A stretch of DNA of 64,000 nt, taken from NCBI RefSeq assembly GCF_012275375.1, contig NZ_JAAZQJ010000003.1, positions 310,001 to 374,000 of the forward strand, written 5' to 3'. The notes under the pieces were generated by a model that saw only the letters and a list, made by a program, of their open reading frames with translations, had not been told where the DNA came from and did not search any database. The position numbers and the translations under genes are program-made. Numbering within the stretch: position 1 is the first letter of the stretch; the number at the start of each line of letters is the position of its first letter. This stretch comes from Dyella sp. SG609 (GTDB lineage: Bacteria; Pseudomonadota; Gammaproteobacteria; Xanthomonadales; Rhodanobacteraceae). This document shows, piece after piece, positions 30,818-40,637 of this stretch.

Positions 30818-31957
30818 ATGCGCAGGTATTACTTTATCGGCGCCATGCTGTTGTTGATCGGTGGAAGCATGGCCACCGCGATCGCCGCCGAAGAACAGGC
30901 GCCATCGGTCGGGCATTTTCTTGATCCGGGTATTCTTGCTTTTCCGGCCGCCTCGCCCAGGGGGATGGTCGGTTCGAGTTTCGGCAAGGGGTCGCCGGTC
31001 CTGCACGACCTGATGGTTTCGCCCGATGGCTGGGTTGATCGATACGAGGACTACCGGGTCGCGAGCAGCGTTCTGACCGACGGGCGCGGCGAAGTGCAAG
31101 GTTCTCTGGTGGTGGTAAACCGCGATAACGGCGAGTTTCTCGCCATGCTCGAAGCGCCGCATCGAAGCGGCTTGATTGCCGGAGACCGCCACGGGTTGCA
31201 ACGCATGCGCGATGCGGCCGACGACGATGGCGGCAACGGCTTCAAGGATCCGGACGGTATCGAAAATCCCCGGCCGCCCAAGCCGACGGACCGTGCTGGA
31301 AAAGCGGACGTCGATTCCAAGGGCTTTATCATGATCGATGTCTTCGCGGGATTTTCGGAGGCTGCCGTCAAGAAAGTCGGAGACGCGAAAGCCTATGCGC
31401 TCGCCCAGGTCGCTTCGGTCAACCGGGCCTTGCAGAACTCGAAGGTGCAGAAGGTTCGCCTGCGGCTGGTGGGAGTGCGGACCATCAAGCAGGACTTCAT
31501 CATCAGCGCGGAGAACCTGGACAAGAGCTACGATCTGTTCGAGCAGGACATGTTCGATAAGGGAGCCGATCTGTTCGCCGGCTTTTTCGATACCACGGCC
31601 GAAGACGGGACCGAAGGCATGGCGTGGACGGGAGGCCGGGCGAGCATGCAGACCGTGAAGTTCAAGCATGTTTTCAAGCACGAAATAGGTCATATCGTCG
31701 GCGGCCATCACTGCGCGGAGGGCGATGCCAGTTATCGGCATGGTTATGACAATGGCAAATCCCTCACGATCCTCTGCAGTCATACGCAGGGATACCAGAC
31801 GCAGAGCAAGCGGGTGAATTACTACTCGAACCCCGCGGTGAAGGACATGCACGGAGTGGCCCTGGGAAAGCCTGGCGTCGCGAATATGGCGCGTCTTTGG
31901 AGGGAGCGGGCTGAGGCGATGTCCGCCGAAGCCGAAGCGGTAGTGCCGCTGAATTGA
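30818..31957 (+). CDS. secreted metzincin metalloprotease without canonical Met-turn
   Basis: This 379-residue predicted secreted zinc protease has a signal peptide at residues 1-24 (ending TAIAA), a prodomain-like region to about 170, then the catalytic domain. The zinc motif HEIGHIVGGHH at 288-298 is a full metzincin HExxHxxGxxH (ligands His288, His292, His298; base Glu289). Similar bacterial proteins have a TIM-Y Met-turn followed by a YFSNP-like segment. Here the corresponding part reads SLTILCSHTQ then VNYYSNP, so Leu-Cys replaces the expected Met. The ATG at 30818 has GGGGGA upstream. The 30574-30817 gap before it shows no gene. Confidence 0.83.
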   Translation: MRRYYFIGAMLLLIGGSMATAIAAEEQAPSVGHFLDPGILAFPAASPRGMVGSSFGKGSPVLHDLMVSPDGWVDRYEDYRVASSVLTDGRGEVQGSLVVVNRDNGEFLAMLEAPHRSGLIAGDRHGLQRMRDAADDDGGNGFKDPDGIENPRPPKPTDRAGKADVDSKGFIMIDVFAGFSEAAVKKVGDAKAYALAQVASVNRALQNSKVQKVRLRLVGVRTIKQDFIISAENLDKSYDLFEQDMFDKGADLFAGFFDTTAEDGTEGMAWTGGRASMQTVKFKHVFKHEIGHIVGGHHCAEGDASYRHGYDNGKSLTILCSHTQGYQTQSKRVNYYSNPAVKDMHGVALGKPGVANMARLWRERAEAMSAEAEAVVPLN

Positions 31958-32019
31958 AGCGCATCGCCGGTGCACGGGCGCCTGGCTGGGGCGCCCGTGC
32001 ACGGACGTGGTATCTGATG

Positions 32020-35000
32020 CTATTTCTCCAGGCGGTAATTCAAACTCGCCCGATTGAAATCCGTCGCACTCTGCGCCTCGAAATTCCACCGATGGCTCAA
32101 GCGATAACGCAGCGTCACCACCTGCCCAGGTTCGAACAACCCTACGCCATAGCTCAGATACAAACGCGGCGACAGGAATTTGCCGACGGTAAACGCCGAC
32201 GTTCCGCCCAGCGCCTCGTTGCTGGAAACACCCACGTCGTCGATACCGAGCTTGCTGCCCACACTCTTGGCCAGCAGATCGCCCGCCGCCGAACCCAGCG
32301 CCTGCGCCGCCGCGCCGACCATATCGCCTTCGCCGCCTTTCACCTGCGACAGTGGCTTGCCGGTGATCAGGTACGACAGCGCATCCGATTGCTCCATCAC
32401 CGGATTGGAGAATACGGTAAGCATCGGGCGCTGTGCCGTTCCGGACACCATCAGGCCCACCTTCTGGCCTTCGTCGATGGTGGCATTCGGATTGAGCTTG
32501 CGCGCCGCGCGGATATCCAGGCCGGGGTTGTCGACCGGCGTGCTCGCGAACAGCAAGCGTCCCTGCTCGATCTGCAGGCTCTGCCCGTATGCCTTGTAGA
32601 TGCCGTCGACGGTGATCTGCCCCTGGCCCGTGGTGGCGCGGCCGGGACGCTCGCTGACGGTAAGCGTTCCGCTGAGGCGGCCGTCCAGGCCGAAGCCGAC
32701 CAGATGCGTCTTGCGCCCCAGATCGACCTTCACCAAAGCGGTGATCGGCAAGGCCTTGGCTTTCTCCGCCTGCTGCTCCTGGTCCACCACCACCACGTCG
32801 GGCGAGGCCTGCGTGGCGCCCGCGCCGGGCAGGCGGGAGACGTCGATGTCGGCGGTGTCGAGCGTGACGTCGCCGCCGACGTTGATGCCCTTGGCGTCCT
32901 GGGTGATCTGCAGGTCGGGCGAGATGATCACCTTGGCCGAGGGAATGTCGGCGGCAGTGAACTGGCTGCCCTTGACGTTGATCGCGGTGGTGGCGCCTTC
33001 GCCGACGCCCGCATGCCCGTCGATGCGCAGCGAACCCTTGCCCGACTGCACGCTGCCGCCGATCAGGAACTGCCTGGCGTCGGTGGTGCTGACGGTGAGC
33101 TGGCCCTGGCTGAGCTTCAAACCCGCTGACGGCACTTCCGCGGCGAAGCCGGTGACGGCCGCCTGGCCCGAAACCAGCGGCTGCGCCACGGTGCCGGCGA
33201 AGCGGAAGCTGCCGTTGGCCGCGCCTTTCACCTCGGCGACTTCATTGCTGAAGAGTTCGATGAACTTGAGATTGTTGAGGTGCAGTTCCAGTTGCCCGCC
33301 CAGCGCCTGCTGCGCACCGTTGATCGAGACCTGCCCGTCGATGCGGCCGCCGTCGTTGAGGCCCGCGTGCAAGGTGGCGTTCTGGCTGGAGGGGCTGAGC
33401 TGGGCCTGCAGCGCGAGTTCGTTGTAGGACAGCAGCGGCTGGTCGGCGCGGTCGACATAGGTGACGGCGCCGCGCGGCGAGGTGATCGAGGCGCTGCCGC
33501 TGAGCGCGCCGGCCGCGTTGCGGCGGATGCTGCCGCTGCCGCCGAGGGTGCCGTCGGCGCGCATCGGCATGCCGGGGCCGGCGAAGGTCATCAGCAGCGC
33601 GAGCGGCAAGTCGCGCAGGCGATAGTTGGCGTCGAGATTGCCGGCCTTGTCCTGCCTGGCGGCCACGCACAGCTGCGGCTCGCCGGCGGTGAGGCACAGC
33701 TCGGACAGGCTCATCGCACCGTTGTCGTAGCCCAGCTGCGAGGGCTGCTGCAGATGCCAGCGCGGAATGCCCTGCGGCTCCAGGTCCAGCGTGGACAGCG
33801 TGCCGTTCCACGCGCTGCCCTTCATGCCGCCGCTGAGCGCGACGCGCGTGGAAAGCTGCTGGCCGCTGGCCTGCAGGGTGAGGCTGTGGCGTGCGGAGCT
33901 GCCTTCGCCGTGCAGGTCGATGCGCTTGAAATCCAGGCCGCCGAGCCTGGCGGCGCCGGTTTCCAGGTCTAGCTGTCCACCCGGGTTGCTGAGGTCGGGC
34001 AGGTTGGCGTTGAGGTGCAGGCTGTCGACGGTCTGGCCGGCGTAGGCGATGCCATTGCCTTGCAGCCTGGCGTCGAGCGAGAGCTTCGGCGCCTTGCCGC
34101 GCAGGCGCAGGTCGCCCTGTACGCGGCCTTGCGCATCCGGCAGCCAGTCGCCCAGCGAGGCGATGGCCAGGTCGAGCTGTGCGTCGTTGCTGGCGCCGGG
34201 TTTGGCGTCGAGCTTGACCGTGCTGCCGCCGGAGGCGAGATCGAGCTTGCCGTCCACCACTTGTTGCGGGGTGAGATGCAGCTTGCCCTGCGCGCGGACG
34301 GGTCGGTCGCGCAGGGTGCCGGCGAGCTTGCGGATATCCAGCGTGGCGTCGGGCTGGTTCTGCGGCAGTGTGCCGTCGGTAGCGATGTCGAAATCGAGCG
34401 CGCCGTTCCAGCCGGCCAGCAGCTGGCCGGGGTCGAGCTTGTTCGCCGTGGCTTCGAGCTGCCAGGCCAGCGCGGGCTGCAGGGTGAGCGTGCCCTTGGC
34501 CTGCATGCCGCCCTGCGGCTGCTTGAGTTCCAGCGTGTGCAGGGTGACGAGTTTCGGCGTGCCGTCCAGATTGAGCGCGAGCTTGGCCAGCCTGCCGGGC
34601 GGGCCGACGTCCACATCGCCTTCGGCATGGAACGCATCCGCGCTGCCGCGTGCTTTCAGGCTGCCCTGGCTGGCCAGGTCCTGGCCGGCGAGCGACGCGG
34701 GCAGCAGCAGGTCTTTCCAGGCGATGGTGAGGTCGCCGCTCACCGGTTGCGCGCCGAGCTGCACGGTGCCGTTGGCTTCGAGCTGGCCCTTGATCTGCGG
34801 CGAGCCCAGGGTGAGCTTCTGCAGTTGCAGCGTCTTGAAATCGTCGCTGAAGCGCGCGCTCAGCGGCTGCAGCAGCAGCTGGTAGTCGTTGAGATCGACC
34901 TTGCCCTGCAGCGTGCCGCCGTGGCGGTCGCCGCTGCCCTGCAGGGCCAGGCCCAGCGCGGTGAGCGAGCTGTCGCCGAGCAGGGGCTTGGGATCGAAGC

Positions 35001-35769
35001 GCGGCGCGTCCAGGCGCGCGTTCCAGTCGTAGTCGCCGCGCTGCGCGGCGTCCACGGTGAGTTGCAGCGCGGTGGGCTGGGTGAGTTTGAGTTCGGTCTT
35101 GATGCGCTTGCCGTCGCCGTGCGCTTCGATGCTGCCGGCGTATTCCACGCCTGCTACCTTCCAGGCGAAGCCCGCGGCGCCGTCGCCTTGTTCGCCGGCG
35201 GCAATGACGAGCTTGCCGTTGAGGTCGGCGTGGCCATCCGGCGCCAGCAGGTTGAGCTGGTGCAGCTCGATGCCGGCGGAGGTCCACTGGCCGGCCAGGT
35301 CCAGGCGGTTGGAGGCGAACAGCGGCTCGTCCGCCTGCACGATGCGCACGGCGCCGACGTGGACGCGGTCCAGCACGATGTCCAGCGGCGGCTTGAGCGA
35401 AAAGCTGCTTTCGCCGGGTTTTTCTTCTTCCTTCGGCTTGGGCAGCGCGACCTCGATGCCGTCGGCATCCAGGTTCAGCACATGCGCGCGCTTGCGCAGC
35501 AGCGGCCACAGGCGCAGGTCGAGCGTGGCGCTGGCCACTTTCACTTCCATGCCCTGGCCGTCGGCGTAGCGCAGGCCCTTGAGCTGCAGCGGGCCGGCGA
35601 GATGGCCATCCGCCTGCTGCACGGTAAGCGCGCCATCGGTGAAGGCTTGCGCGCGCGCCAAGGCGAAACGCAGGCCGGACGCGCTGCCCAGCAGCCACCA
35701 CAGCGCAACCGCCAGCAACAGCACCACGATGCCGAGGAAGATGCCGATGCGCTTGAGCCACTTGGCCAT
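32020..35769 (-). CDS. tamB: translocation and assembly module protein TamB
   Basis: TamB is the inner-membrane-anchored, periplasm-spanning partner of TamA; the pair assembles some outer-membrane proteins, and TamB-type proteins are also tied to lipid transport. Of 1249 residues, a single membrane anchor lies at about 7-30 (IGIFLGIVVLLLAVALWWLL), followed by long beta-rich repeats. The C-terminal DUF490/TamB domain includes GKPLSQVKGGEGD and ends in a beta-strand-like WNFEAQSATDFNRASLNYRL. The start at 35769 (MAKW) is preceded by GAGGA at good spacing; GTG 35784 and ATG 35775 are alternatives. It follows tamA directly, so the two form an operon. Confidence 0.9.
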   Translation of the reverse strand: MAKWLKRIGIFLGIVVLLLAVALWWLLGSASGLRFALARAQAFTDGALTVQQADGHLAGPLQLKGLRYADGQGMEVKVASATLDLRLWPLLRKRAHVLNLDADGIEVALPKPKEEEKPGESSFSLKPPLDIVLDRVHVGAVRIVQADEPLFASNRLDLAGQWTSAGIELHQLNLLAPDGHADLNGKLVIAAGEQGDGAAGFAWKVAGVEYAGSIEAHGDGKRIKTELKLTQPTALQLTVDAAQRGDYDWNARLDAPRFDPKPLLGDSSLTALGLALQGSGDRHGGTLQGKVDLNDYQLLLQPLSARFSDDFKTLQLQKLTLGSPQIKGQLEANGTVQLGAQPVSGDLTIAWKDLLLPASLAGQDLASQGSLKARGSADAFHAEGDVDVGPPGRLAKLALNLDGTPKLVTLHTLELKQPQGGMQAKGTLTLQPALAWQLEATANKLDPGQLLAGWNGALDFDIATDGTLPQNQPDATLDIRKLAGTLRDRPVRAQGKLHLTPQQVVDGKLDLASGGSTVKLDAKPGASNDAQLDLAIASLGDWLPDAQGRVQGDLRLRGKAPKLSLDARLQGNGIAYAGQTVDSLHLNANLPDLSNPGGQLDLETGAARLGGLDFKRIDLHGEGSSARHSLTLQASGQQLSTRVALSGGMKGSAWNGTLSTLDLEPQGIPRWHLQQPSQLGYDNGAMSLSELCLTAGEPQLCVAARQDKAGNLDANYRLRDLPLALLMTFAGPGMPMRADGTLGGSGSIRRNAAGALSGSASITSPRGAVTYVDRADQPLLSYNELALQAQLSPSSQNATLHAGLNDGGRIDGQVSINGAQQALGGQLELHLNNLKFIELFSNEVAEVKGAANGSFRFAGTVAQPLVSGQAAVTGFAAEVPSAGLKLSQGQLTVSTTDARQFLIGGSVQSGKGSLRIDGHAGVGEGATTAINVKGSQFTAADIPSAKVIISPDLQITQDAKGINVGGDVTLDTADIDVSRLPGAGATQASPDVVVVDQEQQAEKAKALPITALVKVDLGRKTHLVGFGLDGRLSGTLTVSERPGRATTGQGQITVDGIYKAYGQSLQIEQGRLLFASTPVDNPGLDIRAARKLNPNATIDEGQKVGLMVSGTAQRPMLTVFSNPVMEQSDALSYLITGKPLSQVKGGEGDMVGAAAQALGSAAGDLLAKSVGSKLGIDDVGVSSNEALGGTSAFTVGKFLSPRLYLSYGVGLFEPGQVVTLRYRLSHRWNFEAQSATDFNRASLNYRLEK

Positions 35770-35780
35770 CGTCATGTTCC

Positions 35781-37547
35781 TCACAAGTCCGGCCCGATCA
35801 CGAGATGCAACTGCACCCCGTGTTCGCGCTTGTCATTGACCGGCGTGCCGACGTCCACGCGGATCATGCCCACCGGCGACAGCCAGCGCACGCCCAGGCC
35901 CGCGCCGACGCGCGGCCGGTAATCGGTGCCGTCGAAAGCATTGCCGGCGTCGACGAAGGCGGCCATGCCCCAGTTGCGGGTGAAGTAGTGCTCCACTTCG
36001 GAGCTGGCCACCAGCAGGTTGCGGCCGCCGACCACGCGGTCGAAGTCGTTGCGCGGGCCGATGGTCTGGAAGCCGTAGCCGCGCACCGAGCGGTCGCCGC
36101 CGGCGAAGAAGCGCAGCTGCGGCGGCAGCGCGTTGAAGTCGTTGGTCCAGGTATAGCCGACGCTGCCGCGCAGGATCAGGCGGTCGCGTTTGGTGAAGGC
36201 GCGGATCCACTTCGCATCCGCGGCGAGCTGGCTGAAGCTGGCGTCGGACAGCAAGGTGCCGACCGTGCTGCGCGCGTAGATGTCGATCGCCCAGCCGTTG
36301 CGCACGAAGGTCGGGTTGTCGGCCTGTTTGCGCGACAGCGAGGCCTCCGGATAGAACAGCGTGCTGCGGCCGTGCTCGATGCCGGCGACGTTGTCGTTCT
36401 CGCCGGCCTGCTTGCCCACGGTGAAGGTGCCGGACAGCGCATGCAGGCCGACAGTGCGCGTCCAGCCGTGCCACAGGCGGGTTTCGTTGGCGACCAGTTC
36501 GAGCGTGCGCGATTTCGAGGTGTCGGTGTTGGCGTCGCGGAAGTTGGCGCCGAAGTTGAACGAGCGCTGGTTGTCGCCCGGCATGGGAATGGAATACAGC
36601 GTGGACAGCGTCTTCAATCGCTGCGCCAGCACCAGTTCGTTCTTCCACTTGTGGCCGCTGCGGTTGATCCAGCGCCGCTCCATGCCGGCGCGCACGCCGG
36701 CGCCGGTGTCGGTGCCGACGAAGGGACCGCCGGTGTAGATGGTGCGCTTGGCCGGCGCCAGCTGCACGGTGACGTCGACCACGCCGTCCCTGGCCTCGTC
36801 CACGTCGGGCAGCACATTGACCACCGAGAAATAGTCGGCGCCGTTGAGCGCCTGCTGCAGCTGCAGCAGCTGGTCCTGCTGGAAATAGTCGCCGCTTTTG
36901 AACGGCACGTAGCGCTGAAGGAAGCCTTGCTTGAATTGCGAGCCTTCGAAGTGCACTTCGCCGTAGCGGTAGCGCTTGCCGGCTTCCCACGCCAGCGCGA
37001 TGGTGGCGGTGCGCTCGCCGCGGTTGACCTCCACGCGGTGGGTGACCATGCGCGCAGACAGATAACCGTTGGCGGTGAGCGCGCCGGCAAGCGCGTCGCG
37101 GGTGCTGGTGTAGGTGCCGTGATTGAGCTGCTGGCCCTTGAGCCGTTCCACCGCGCGCTCGGCGCGGCGCACGGCGGGAATCTTCATGGCCTCGTCGTCG
37201 AGCTTGACCTCGACTGCGCTGACCAGCACCGGCTCGCCCGGTTTCACGTGCAGGGTAACGCGCCAGTCGGCGCCGTTCTGCTGGATGTCGCCTGCGGCGC
37301 TGGCTTCGTAATAGCCGTAGGGCTCCAGCGCGCTGCGCACCTGCTCCGGCGCGCGCTCGAACAGGCGGCGCACCTGGGCTTCGCTCACGTCGCGGTTGGC
37401 GTACTGGGAGAGTTCGACGCCGGCGATCACCGGAGCCTTGAGCGTGTCGTCCACCCCGTCCACCACCAGCTGCACGCCGGCCCGCGCGAACGGGCTCAGC
37501 AACAGCAGGGGCAGGGCGGCCAGGCCCAGGCGTCGTTGTCGGCGCAT
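35781..37547 (-). CDS. tamA: outer-membrane autotransporter assembly factor TamA
   Basis: TamA is an Omp85-family outer-membrane barrel that works with TamB. It has 588 residues, close to the family norm. A signal peptide (about residues 1-24, ending ARAG) is followed by POTRA domains to about 260 and a 16-strand barrel. The Omp85 hallmark RFFAGGDRSVRGYGFQTIGP (about 508-527) and the C-terminal VRVDVGTPV...LHLVIGPDL end are present. The ATG at 37547 sits directly before the signal peptide; longer readings enter repeat sequence. Its stop overlaps the start region of tamB, which supports translational coupling. Confidence 0.92.
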   Translation of the reverse strand: MRRQRRLGLAALPLLLLSPFARAGVQLVVDGVDDTLKAPVIAGVELSQYANRDVSEAQVRRLFERAPEQVRSALEPYGYYEASAAGDIQQNGADWRVTLHVKPGEPVLVSAVEVKLDDEAMKIPAVRRAERAVERLKGQQLNHGTYTSTRDALAGALTANGYLSARMVTHRVEVNRGERTATIALAWEAGKRYRYGEVHFEGSQFKQGFLQRYVPFKSGDYFQQDQLLQLQQALNGADYFSVVNVLPDVDEARDGVVDVTVQLAPAKRTIYTGGPFVGTDTGAGVRAGMERRWINRSGHKWKNELVLAQRLKTLSTLYSIPMPGDNQRSFNFGANFRDANTDTSKSRTLELVANETRLWHGWTRTVGLHALSGTFTVGKQAGENDNVAGIEHGRSTLFYPEASLSRKQADNPTFVRNGWAIDIYARSTVGTLLSDASFSQLAADAKWIRAFTKRDRLILRGSVGYTWTNDFNALPPQLRFFAGGDRSVRGYGFQTIGPRNDFDRVVGGRNLLVASSEVEHYFTRNWGMAAFVDAGNAFDGTDYRPRVGAGLGVRWLSPVGMIRVDVGTPVNDKREHGVQLHLVIGPDL

Positions 37548-37648
37548 GCGGGGGTTCCATCCATTGGGGCGGCAGGCGAATGCATCGCCTGGTCCGAGCT
37601 TAGCGGGTGGAGGTGAGACCGCAACCTCGGGCTGCCGTTCGCGGGTTC

Positions 37649-37733
37649 GTGCGGTGGGGTGGGCGAATGCGAACTTCAACGCGCGTGGAGGGTACTGCGG
37701 TGTTGGGGTTCGCTGGCGCTCACCCCAACCCAC
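37649..37733. repeat. degenerate family A repeat
   Basis: The right arm (tgttggggttcgctggcgct then caccccaacccac) is clear. The left arm (gtgcggtggggtgggcgaat) has diverged. It lies 16 bases after the glucan synthase stop, in the gap upstream of tamA. Confidence 0.6.
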
Positions 37734-37749
37734 GCTGGCGCGGCGGGGA

Positions 37750-40353
37750 TCAACCGGCCTTGTCGCCGGCCTTGTGCGCGATCCACGCGCCGACCACGGC
37801 CGACACGTACGGAATCGCCTGCGCGCTGAGGATGAACATCCACAGCTTGCTCTCCACGTAGTGCGTGCCGTAGGCCATGCCCATGCCCACCACGCACAGC
37901 AGCAGGGCGATGGCCATCAGCATTTCCTCGCGCACCGGTGCGAAGGCGGCGAAGTTGCTGCCGCCCAGGCGGCGGCTCTTGGCGGTGACCACGAACGAGG
38001 TCTTCTCGCGCGTGAGGCCGTGCAGGATGCCGCGCGCGATGGCGTGCGACAGGCCCATGCTGGCCAGCGAGGCCATCAAGGTGTCGTACCAGCTGCAGGG
38101 CACGCGGGCGCGGTACAGCACGATGCCGAAGATGGCCTTGGCGAAGAAGAAGCCGATCACCGGGATCAGGAACAGCTGCATCGGCAGGGTGAACAGCTTC
38201 GGCGCGGCCACCATGCCGGCGGTCCAGAAGATCGCCATCAGGGTGAAGATCAGATGCAGCGCGTCGGCGAACCAGCTGAACCAGCCGGTGAGGAAGTGGA
38301 AGCGCTGGCCCACCGAGAGCGGACCCTTGCGCGTCATCCAGTCCCAGCGGCCCTTGAGGATCTGCATGGCGCCGAAGGCCCAGCGGTAGCGCTGGCTCTT
38401 GTAGGCCTTGAAGTCCGCCGGGGTGAGGCCCTTGCCCATCAGCTCGTCGACGTAGACCAGCTCGTAGCCGGCATGCATCAGGCGCAGGCCCAGTTCCGCG
38501 TCTTCGCAGATGGTCCATTCGGACCAGCCGCCGGTGCCTTCCAGCGCCGAGCGGCGCACCATGGTCATGGTGCCGTGCTGGATGATCGCGTTGCGCTCGT
38601 TGCGGTGGTGCATGCCGATGCGGAAGAAGCCGTCGTATTCCCACGCGGTCATGCGGCGGAAGCGGTTGTGCTCGAAATCGCGGTGTGCCTGCGGGCACTG
38701 CACCACGGCCACCTTGGGGTCGTGGAAGTGGCCGGTGAGCGTGGCCAGCCAGTCCTGGCGCACCACGTAGTCCGCGTCGATCACCGCCACCACGTCGGCG
38801 CGCGGATCGGTTTCCTTCAGGCCGAAGTTCAGCGCGCCGGCCTTGAAGCCGGGCCACGGCTCCAGGTGGAAGAAGCGGAAGCGGTGGCCGAGCTTTTCGC
38901 AGTATTCCTGCACCGGCTGCCAGATCGCCGGGTCCTTGGTGTTGTTGTCGATCACCAGGACTTCGTAGTTCTCGTACTCGAGCTCGGCCAGCGAGTCGAG
39001 CGTGACGATCACCATTTCCGGCGGCTCGTTGTAGCAGGCCAGGTGGATCGACACGAACGGCTGCTTCGCCGGCGGATCCGGCCGCAGCATGCCGGCGTGG
39101 CGCACCCACGAGCGCCGCCACAGCACTTCGGTGAATTCGAAGCCGTTGATCAGCAGGATGGCCAGGATGGCGATCTGCGCCGGGAACAGCAGGACCAGCA
39201 TGGTCCAGTCGATCCAGCTCAGGTAGAAATTGAAGGGCAGGGTGGCCGACCACACCACCAGGCCGCAGGCCAGCTGGATCAGCGCGGCGAAGAAGAAGCG
39301 GCCGGTGAGCTTGAAGCGCGCGAAGCGGCGCCCGAACCAGATCATCGGCACCAGTGCCAGCAGGCCGGCGGCCAGCGCCTTCCACGGCCAGCCGGTGTCC
39401 TCGGTCACCGGGCCGGTGAACGGGAACTTGGGCTGGCGGTCGGCATTGAACATGCCCCAATAGGCTTCGGTGCGGCCGGCCAGCTTTTCCTTCCAGGGCT
39501 GGTCGAAGGCTTCCATCACGTAGTAGTCGAGCTTTTCCTGCTTGGCCTTGTTGAACCACAGGCGCAGGAAGATCGCTTCGTCGGAGACCGAGGGCTGGGC
39601 GTACTTGAAGCGGTCGCCGTTGGACGGCCAGCCGATCTCGCCGATCACGATGTGCTTGTTCGGGAACAGCTGCTGCAGGGCCTCGTAGCTCTTCATCGCG
39701 TCCACGACGGCGTCGGCGCGGGGCACCCCGTTCCAGTACGGGAACAGGTGGACGGTGATGAAGTCCACGTGGTCGGCCAGTTCCGGGTACATGGCCCAGA
39801 TATGCCAGGGCTCGGCGATCGACACCGGCTGCTTCAGCGCCGCGCGGGCGCGGTCGGCATAGGCCATCAGCTGCTCGGGGGTGAGGTCGCCGCGGAACAG
39901 CACCTCGTTGCCGACGATCACGCGGGTGATCGAATTGGGGTAGCGGCGGGCCTGGGCGATCAGCGCGTCCAGCTCCAGCTCGTTGTTGTCCAGGCGGCGG
40001 TCCATCCAGGCGCCGGCCATGACGTCCAGCCCGTCGCGCTCGGCCAGGCGGTAGACCTGGGGATTCTGCAGGGTGGAATAGGTGCGGATGCGCGAGGTGT
40101 AGCGGCTGAGCAGCTTCAGGTCGCCCTCGATCTCCTCCTCGCTGGGGAAATCGTTCTTCAGCGGGTTCTGGTAGCGCTGGAAGGCCGACAGGGCGAAGCC
40201 GCCGACCGGGCCGCTCCAGTCCTTGGGACCGTTCGGAAGGTTGCCCCACCACCACAGGCCGACATTCAGCGCCGCGACGACCAGCGCCAGCAGAATGGCT
40301 GAAAACAGCGTGGACCGGCTGGGATGGGTGGCTGCTGCAGCGGTAGCGCTCAA
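37750..40353 (-). CDS. ndvB: NdvB-like beta-glucan synthase (GH17 plus GT2 fusion)
   Basis: This 867-residue inner-membrane enzyme combines a GH17-like domain with a processive family 2 glycosyltransferase, the architecture of Pseudomonas aeruginosa NdvB, which makes periplasmic beta-1,3-linked glucans. An N-terminal helix at about 19-37 is followed by the GH17 domain (YRLAERDGLDVMAGAWMD ... VIGEIGWPSNGDRF) to about 285 and helices to about 380. The GT2 domain shows VIDADYVVR (DxD), EDAELGLRLM and QRYRWAFG (QxxRW). Further helices close the protein. The product and ring form are inferred from the family. The ATG at 40353 is well placed after GGGGATCG. Confidence 0.85.
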   Translation of the reverse strand: MSATAAAATHPSRSTLFSAILLALVVAALNVGLWWWGNLPNGPKDWSGPVGGFALSAFQRYQNPLKNDFPSEEEIEGDLKLLSRYTSRIRTYSTLQNPQVYRLAERDGLDVMAGAWMDRRLDNNELELDALIAQARRYPNSITRVIVGNEVLFRGDLTPEQLMAYADRARAALKQPVSIAEPWHIWAMYPELADHVDFITVHLFPYWNGVPRADAVVDAMKSYEALQQLFPNKHIVIGEIGWPSNGDRFKYAQPSVSDEAIFLRLWFNKAKQEKLDYYVMEAFDQPWKEKLAGRTEAYWGMFNADRQPKFPFTGPVTEDTGWPWKALAAGLLALVPMIWFGRRFARFKLTGRFFFAALIQLACGLVVWSATLPFNFYLSWIDWTMLVLLFPAQIAILAILLINGFEFTEVLWRRSWVRHAGMLRPDPPAKQPFVSIHLACYNEPPEMVIVTLDSLAELEYENYEVLVIDNNTKDPAIWQPVQEYCEKLGHRFRFFHLEPWPGFKAGALNFGLKETDPRADVVAVIDADYVVRQDWLATLTGHFHDPKVAVVQCPQAHRDFEHNRFRRMTAWEYDGFFRIGMHHRNERNAIIQHGTMTMVRRSALEGTGGWSEWTICEDAELGLRLMHAGYELVYVDELMGKGLTPADFKAYKSQRYRWAFGAMQILKGRWDWMTRKGPLSVGQRFHFLTGWFSWFADALHLIFTLMAIFWTAGMVAAPKLFTLPMQLFLIPVIGFFFAKAIFGIVLYRARVPCSWYDTLMASLASMGLSHAIARGILHGLTREKTSFVVTAKSRRLGGSNFAAFAPVREEMLMAIALLLCVVGMGMAYGTHYVESKLWMFILSAQAIPYVSAVVGAWIAHKAGDKAG

Positions 40354-40471
40354 GAACGATCCCCGTGGTTGCCTCTCACACGAGGCGCCAAAGCTTGAGG
40401 AGCTTACCGAGGGTGGGCAGCAGGCTCAATAAAGGCGGGGGGCAGGTGGTCAGCGCGAGGTCAGCCCTTGG

Positions 40472-40624
40472 CTCCCTCTCCCCGCCGGGGAGAGGGCTTG
40501 GGTGAGGGGGCGGGCGGAGCGGTGAAGCGGGAGCGGAGAGCGGGCGACGCTCCGTCGACCCCCTTTCGCGAGCACCCGCCCCTCATCTGCCTGCCGGCAT
40601 CTTCTCCCCGGAGGGGAGAAGAGC
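40472..40624. repeat. purine-rich repeat pair (family B)
   Basis: The left arm (ctccctctccccgccgggga then gagggcttgggtgaggggg) and right arm (ccctcatctgcctgccggca then tcttctccccggaggggaga) flank about 60 bases. It ends 13 bases before the dps stop codon. Confidence 0.82.
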
Positions 40625-40637
40625 TCCATGTTGGGGT

